Source: Chryseobacterium indologenes (GTDB lineage Bacteria > Bacteroidota > Bacteroidia > Flavobacteriales > Weeksellaceae). From it: 64,000 bases of DNA. The DNA lies in assembly GCF_001295265.1 (NCBI RefSeq), contig NZ_LJOD01000008.1, forward strand, positions 146,134 through 210,133, given 5' to 3'. The position numbers and the translations under genes are program-made. Under the pieces are notes generated by a model, which had not been told where the DNA came from, did no database searches, and saw nothing but the letters and a program-made list of their open reading frames with translations. Shown one piece after another: positions 60,058 to 64,000 of the stretch (positions are counted from its first letter, which is position 1; every line of letters starts with the position of its first letter).

Positions 60058-61191
60058 ATGACTCAGAAATCGATTTTATTTTTATGCCTGTTATTCGCAG
60101 GTATTTTTTACAGTCAGCAATGGCAGACTGTATCCATGCAGCATAGTTCCGGATTAAGAGAATATTCCGTTTATGTACCAACCGGTTATAGTTCTCAAAA
60201 TCCTGCCTCACTTGTCCTCACACTCCATGGGCTTGGAGATAATATGATCAATTTCAGAAATATTGGTTTTGATACTCTTGCCGAAAGCAATAATATTATT
60301 GTAGTCTGTCCGCAGGCCCTGAGTGATCCTTTATCCGGAACCGCATGGAACTCAGGTGCCGGGTTTTCATGGTATACTCCTAATTCCAATATTGATGATA
60401 TTGGATTTATAAGTACTCTGATTGATAAAATAAAACAGGAGTATAGTATCAATCCCAATAAAATTTTTGCCTGTGGCTTTTCAATGGGTGGATTCATGAC
60501 TGAAAGACTTGCACTGACTTTGAACCATAAAATAAAAGTATTCGCTTCTGTAGCCGGAACTTTCGGAAACGGAATTCTGCCTGTAGCGGCAGGAACTCCC
60601 GGCAGGCCAGTCTCTATCGCTCATTTTCATGGTACAGCAGATTCTACTATTGGCTATACTAATAATAATTTTGGAAATTCTGTAGATCAGATGATCAACT
60701 ACTGGAAAAATAATAATTCCTCTGTCAATGTTCCGGTACATACATTGCTTCCGGACTCCTCCAATGATGGATATACTGTGGACCACTACCGATATACCAG
60801 CCCTAATAACAATTCTGTCATTGAGCTTTTTAAGGTCAATAATGCAGATCATATATGGCTTACCGCACAGAATGACATTTCCTATACTCAAAAGATCTGG
60901 GAATTCTTCAATCAGAACAGCAGCAATCTTACCGTTTCAGATACTTCAATTAAAAAAGATATATCCGTATATCCTATTCCTGCCAAAGACTTTATCAATA
61001 TAGACTTACCAAATTATACACATATAGAATTAAAGATATTTGATTTAAGCGGAAAAGAGGTTTTCTCAGAAAATACCACCCTGAACAGTAGTCACCGATA
61101 TACCTTAGCGTTACGCTCAGTCGGTATTACCCGTGGGGTTTATATCATATCAATTAATAACAATATCACAAAGAAAATAATAATAAATTAA
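60058..61191 (+). CDS. secreted alpha/beta-hydrolase esterase with T9SS sorting domain
   Basis: A 377-residue exported protein starting MTQKSILFLCLLFAGIFYSQ (signal peptide); an in-frame start 57 bases upstream lies before the promoter boxes and is rejected. The catalytic domain is of the PHB-depolymerase/LpqC esterase type: oxyanion LHGLGDN (57-63), nucleophile Ser142 in GFSMGG, and later His region NADHIWLTAQ. The last ~85 residues (ISVYPIPAKDFINIDLPNYT to KKIIIN) form a type A T9SS C-terminal sorting domain. It is therefore exported across the outer membrane and either released or surface-attached. Confidence 0.93.
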   Translation: MTQKSILFLCLLFAGIFYSQQWQTVSMQHSSGLREYSVYVPTGYSSQNPASLVLTLHGLGDNMINFRNIGFDTLAESNNIIVVCPQALSDPLSGTAWNSGAGFSWYTPNSNIDDIGFISTLIDKIKQEYSINPNKIFACGFSMGGFMTERLALTLNHKIKVFASVAGTFGNGILPVAAGTPGRPVSIAHFHGTADSTIGYTNNNFGNSVDQMINYWKNNNSSVNVPVHTLLPDSSNDGYTVDHYRYTSPNNNSVIELFKVNNADHIWLTAQNDISYTQKIWEFFNQNSSNLTVSDTSIKKDISVYPIPAKDFINIDLPNYTHIELKIFDLSGKEVFSENTTLNSSHRYTLALRSVGITRGVYIISINNNITKKIIIN

Positions 61192-61292
61192 ATAGGATCA
61201 GATTCAAAAATAAGCAGAACAAACATTTTTTTTCAGGTTAATTGAGATTTTGGCTTAGCCCCACAATTTTTACGCCTGATCTGGAAAAACCT

Positions 61293-61322
61293 AAAAGAGA
61301 ATCGGTTATGATTCTCTTTTTT
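61293..61322 (+). terminator. rho-independent terminator
   Basis: AAAAGAGAATC / GATTCTCTTTT stem with a 6-nt loop, then TTTATTTT. Confidence 0.8.
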
Positions 61323-61628
61323 ATTTTCAGAATAATCTTGATAAAAATTCAGAAAAGATCTCCGCCTGAAAGCAGTTATGGGTACTAATCATAAAAACAT
61401 TCGGGAAAAAGTAGAAAATGATGGCGGAGATCATTAAACATAAATAACTCTGCAAACCAGTCTTCCTCTGGTTAACAAGAGCAATACAAAAGTAGGATTC
61501 CGGGCTGTACTTCTTCAAAAAAAACTGTAGAATTAAACAACATTTCATGTAGAAGTAATTCTACTCCGCATTACGTAGAAATAACCAACGGAATATGCAA
61601 AATGCTGTCTAAAGTACGCCCGTCATAT
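61323..61628. other. intergenic, no intact gene seen
   Basis: About 300 bases between the esterase terminator and the GNAT stop. A short hairpin GTAGAA-GTAA-TTCTAC lies near 61551. No gene-like frame with convincing protein texture is found. Confidence 0.45.
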
Positions 61629-62081
61629 CTAACTTCTTACCCACCAGTGATAATAATTGTGCAATCCGTCATATTCAAAACCACAGCGCGGATAAAGTGA
61701 GTTTCCAATATCATTGGTTTTCTCAGTTTCAAGCATCAGTCCGCAGGCTTCCGTTTCCTCGCACCATAGTTTGCTTCTGTCTATGAGGCCAACTGAAATT
61801 CCCTTTCCCCTATAATCCGGATGTACGAAAAGATCGCTTAAAAGCCACTGTTTTTGAAGTTTTGTATAATGAAATAATTTATAAAGCTGTACAAACCCAA
61901 CGGCTCTGCCTTCTTCGAAAGCCAGAAAAATATCAGATTCATTGTTCAGCAACCTTTCTTTCAGGAATGCTTTTCCTTTTTCCACATCAGATTCCTGACG
62001 GTAAAAAATACGGTACAGATTGAAAAGTTCTGCAGCTTCATTCAGATCTTCAAGACCTGCTTTTTTAATGGTGTAATTCAT
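61629..62081 (-). CDS. GNAT-family N-acetyltransferase
   Basis: A 150-residue acetyltransferase starting at MNYTIKKAGLEDLNEAAELFNLYR; two upstream Met (62111) are beyond the promoter box and are rejected. The acetyl-CoA motif A is LSDLFVHPDYRGKGISVGLIDRSK (near residue 78), with R/Q-x-x-G-x-G/A as RGKGIS. Preceding strand VGFVQLYKLFHYTKLQ. The acceptor is unknown; amino groups of small molecules or protein N-termini are possible. Divergent from the MocR gene with a shared 89-base control region. Confidence 0.88.
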   Translation of the reverse strand: MNYTIKKAGLEDLNEAAELFNLYRIFYRQESDVEKGKAFLKERLLNNESDIFLAFEEGRAVGFVQLYKLFHYTKLQKQWLLSDLFVHPDYRGKGISVGLIDRSKLWCEETEACGLMLETEKTNDIGNSLYPRCGFEYDGLHNYYHWWVRS

Positions 62082-62108
62082 TGTCGTGATTATTTTTAAT
62101 TGACAGGG

Positions 62109-62167
62109 CAAAAATATTTTTAAATAGGACTACATTTGTATTCCAGTTTGTAATTATTAAGTAGTCC
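62109..62167. promoter_or_regulatory. divergent promoter region of GNAT and MocR genes
   Basis: Minus-strand TATTTTTG (62116-62109) for the acetyltransferase and plus-strand TACATTTG (62131-62138) for the regulator. An inverted pair GGACTAC (62127-62133) / GTAGTCC (62161-62167) brackets the plus -7 box, and TTTGTA occurs twice between them as a direct repeat. Confidence 0.55.
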
Positions 62168-62170
62168 AGT

Positions 62171-63613
62171 ATGTTTCCATTTGAACACCTTATTACTATT
62201 GACAAAGAAATCAGTATGCCTGTTTACAGGCAAATTGCAGTATCAATCATTAATGCCGTCAGAAACGGATCTTTAAAAGCAGGAACCCATCTTCCCGGAA
62301 CCCGGGATCTTGCCCGTACCCTTGGAATACACCGTAAAACGGTTATAGCGGCCTATGAGGAACTCCAAGCCCAGGACTGGATTACTATTATTCCAAGAAA
62401 ATATACCGTGATTTCGGAGCGTATTCCTGTATTTAAGCCGAGAGAGTGGAATAACACAGATTTTTTGCCCGCTTACCAGAACAATTTTGAGCTCCCATTT
62501 AAAATGATCCGTGAGACTGAAATAACTGATCCTGCTATGGTTCCTGATATTATTATTGACGACGGACATCCGGATGTAAGATTATCCCCCATTGATGAGC
62601 TCCTGAAAACATACCGTTCTTATACTTCAAAAAGACATACCATTAAAAACGCGGGTATCGGCACCGGACAGGGTACGCTTAAACTCAGAGAAGAACTTAC
62701 CCGTTATCTTTCCGAAACCCGGGGTCTCAATATCAGTCCGGAGCATCTCCTGATTACTCATGGCGCTCAAATGAGCATTTATCTTGCAGCACAGCTTCTT
62801 TTAGGTCCCGGATCAGCTGTTATTGCAGGAAAGCCCAATTATCCTGCGGCCAATGACGTATTTAAAGAAACGGGAGCCTCTATTATTGAAGTTCCTGTAG
62901 ATGAACATGGTATTAATACGGATCTTCTTGAAAATCTATGCCGGAAAAGAAAGATCAGTGTGGTATACGTTATTCCTCATCATCATTATCCAACTACCGT
63001 AACACTCAGCGTAGACCGAAGAATGAAACTGCTGGAGCTTTCTATCCGGTTTTCATTCACTATTATAGAAGATGATTATGACTATGATTATCATTATAAT
63101 TCTTCACCATACCTTCCTCTGGCAAGCAGTAATCACAACGGAAATATTATTTATATTGGTTCCTTCTCAAAAATTCTGGACCCTTCCCTCCGTATAGGCT
63201 TTATGACAGCACCTAAAAATTTTATCGCCCAATGTACTGCACTCAGAAAACTGATTGATGTAGGCGGAGACGGATATATGCAAAACGCTTTAGCCTCATT
63301 GATCAGACAGGGAGAACTGAAACGACATCTTAAAAAAGCAAAGAAAATCTATCATCAGCGCAGGAATTTTTTAGATATTGTATTGAAAGAAAAATTAGGA
63401 GATCATGTTTCATACGTACTTCCTTCCGGAGGAATGGCCATCTGGGTCCGGCTGAATCCAGAATATCCAGTCCGAAAACTGACACAAATTCCCGGCCTGG
63501 AAATTATACGTACTGATGAAGAGCAGAATGCTTTCCGCTTTGGTTTTGCCTCAATGGATGAACAAGAGCTGGAGGCTGCTGCAGAGATTTTGAAAAAACA
63601 CATTCTGAAGTAA
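62171..63613 (+). CDS. MocR/PdxR-type regulator with aminotransferase domain
   Basis: A 480-residue protein with an N-terminal GntR winged helix (PVYRQIAVSIINAVRNGSLKAGTHLPGTRDLARTLGIHRKTVIAAYEELQAQDWI) and a C-terminal fold type I aminotransferase domain. The PLP-lysine is Lys in YIGSFSKILDPSLRIGFM near residue 340; other PLP contacts are TRYLSETRGLNISPEHLLITHGAQ and IIEDDYDYDYHYNSSP. MocR proteins sense PLP or an amino compound; PdxR controls vitamin B6 synthesis. The divergent gene is an acetyltransferase, not pdxST, so the target is unclear. Confidence 0.9.
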   Translation: MFPFEHLITIDKEISMPVYRQIAVSIINAVRNGSLKAGTHLPGTRDLARTLGIHRKTVIAAYEELQAQDWITIIPRKYTVISERIPVFKPREWNNTDFLPAYQNNFELPFKMIRETEITDPAMVPDIIIDDGHPDVRLSPIDELLKTYRSYTSKRHTIKNAGIGTGQGTLKLREELTRYLSETRGLNISPEHLLITHGAQMSIYLAAQLLLGPGSAVIAGKPNYPAANDVFKETGASIIEVPVDEHGINTDLLENLCRKRKISVVYVIPHHHYPTTVTLSVDRRMKLLELSIRFSFTIIEDDYDYDYHYNSSPYLPLASSNHNGNIIYIGSFSKILDPSLRIGFMTAPKNFIAQCTALRKLIDVGGDGYMQNALASLIRQGELKRHLKKAKKIYHQRRNFLDIVLKEKLGDHVSYVLPSGGMAIWVRLNPEYPVRKLTQIPGLEIIRTDEEQNAFRFGFASMDEQELEAAAEILKKHILK

Positions 63614-63908
63614 TAAAAACAACAGAAATAAGCCATGTTTTGTAAATTTAGACTGACTTAATTTTTGAGACTTAATTGAAATTTCCACTGTCTGAGCATG
63701 GCTATGGTTTATATATGAAGAAGAATCTGATCCGTGTGAGTTTGGAAATTTCAGAAATCAATCCCAATTTTTAACGAATGACTCCGGTCTTGAGTCTGTT
63801 TACTTTTTTTGATTACGCTGAATCTTAGATTTCAAGAAAAGGTATAATAGAAAATAATCTGCTTCAGCAATCCATTGTTGTATTGGATTACATAAAAAAG
63901 AGAAGAGG
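63614..63908. other. intergenic, terminal region before the end repeat
   Basis: About 295 bases with AT-rich DNA and a hairpin AATCCA-TTGTTGTA-TTGGATT near 63870 followed by six A on the plus strand. No gene recognised. Confidence 0.4.
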
Positions 63909-64000
63909 CTGTCTCAAAAGTACCCCATCTCTCGAACTCCTGTCTGACAACTTTTGTTGTTTAGGAGATTCTCAGAGCGTTAGTTTACCTTTTGAGACAG
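63909..64000. repeat. inverted repeat CTGTCTCAAAAG at the window end, element cut
   Basis: CTGTCTCAAAAG at 63909-63920 is repeated as its exact reverse complement CTTTTGAGACAG at 63989-64000, the last base of the window. The 68 bases between have an own TTTTGTTG-type stem (TGACAACTTTTGTTG). AGAAGAGG precedes the first arm, and the matching CCTCTTCT would fall beyond the edge. It could be a miniature element, an IS end or a large terminator. Confidence 0.55.

Noticed and set aside
61327..61548. 73-codon minus-strand frame with hydrophobic stretches
   Set aside because: No promoter box, odd composition and no recognised family; considered chance in an AT-rich gap.
1..64000. tRNA, rRNA, CRISPR arrays, transposases, integrases or toxin-antitoxin genes
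   Set aside because: No cloverleaf, conserved rRNA segment, regularly spaced repeat or matching protein family was seen anywhere in the window.

Overview
The window looks like chromosome of a Chryseobacterium-type flavobacterium (Bacteroidota, Weeksellaceae). This is inferred from AT-rich DNA with GC-richer stems only in hairpins, and from many promoters of the Bacteroidota type (TTG, about 19 nt, then TAnnTTTG). It also fits the family content: two GLPGLI proteins, a T9SS C-terminal sorting domain, DUF4476, a BlaR1/BlaI pair, MocR- and Crp/Fnr-type regulators, and a 'grasp-with-spasm' RiPP locus. I see no tRNA, rRNA, CRISPR array, complete IS element or prophage. Both window edges cut features.

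Layout. 0-7 kb: a cut PH-domain gene, two secreted leucine-rich-repeat proteins flanking an amidinotransferase-fold enzyme, hisS, an HRDC protein and a tail-less SSB. 6.6-7.4 kb: a gene-poor gap with a decayed gene, a G10 tract and two related operator-like palindromes. 7.4-12 kb: a tightly packed seven-gene plus-strand operon (ureohydrolase, HPP membrane protein, Zn-ribbon protein, TIGR01777 epimerase, NudK, DUF2750, DUF2306) whose promoter is overlapped by a perfect 20-bp palindrome. 12-17.4 kb: a large WG/Sel1-repeat protein, a secreted unknown, an aspartyl protease and an Lrp regulator. 17.5-20.9 kb: a cobalamin riboswitch driving metE (B12-independent methionine synthase), then a J-domain/KTSC protein. 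21-27.5 kb: a tetR-tolC-adaptor-RND efflux operon with repeated operators over its promoter. 27.8-36.8 kb: cvfB, a DUF4476 protein, lpdA, a surface-glycan-like trio (deacetylase, formyltransferase, GT4) and recQ.

36.9-43.9 kb: KpsF-type isomerase plus a Crp/Fnr protein, a DJ-1/PfpI protein, tatC, and then the most unusual locus of the window. That locus is a graspetide-type RiPP operon of precursor gwsA, ATP-grasp ligase gwsG, an unrecognised 78-residue protein and the SPASM protein gwsS. It carries competing hairpins in the leader, a hairpin after the precursor and a Crp/Fnr gene upstream, and has no transporter or leader peptidase beside it. 44-52 kb: secreted M1 and M61 peptidases, a histidine kinase, PBP4-type dacB, pepE and a TPR protein. 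52-58.4 kb: a YdeI/OmdA-like protein, a transaldolase-family aldolase, two GLPGLI proteins around a sugar O-acetyltransferase, and BlaR1/BlaI with a BlaI-type operator lying on the -7 box. 58.7-64 kb: a secreted unknown, a third Crp/Fnr protein, a T9SS-exported esterase, a GNAT/MocR divergent pair, and an inverted repeat (CTGTCTCAAAAG) that runs off the end.

Several start codons were moved downstream of in-frame TTG codons because those TTGs lie inside the TAnnTTTG promoter box (7373, 34464, 52634, 52903).
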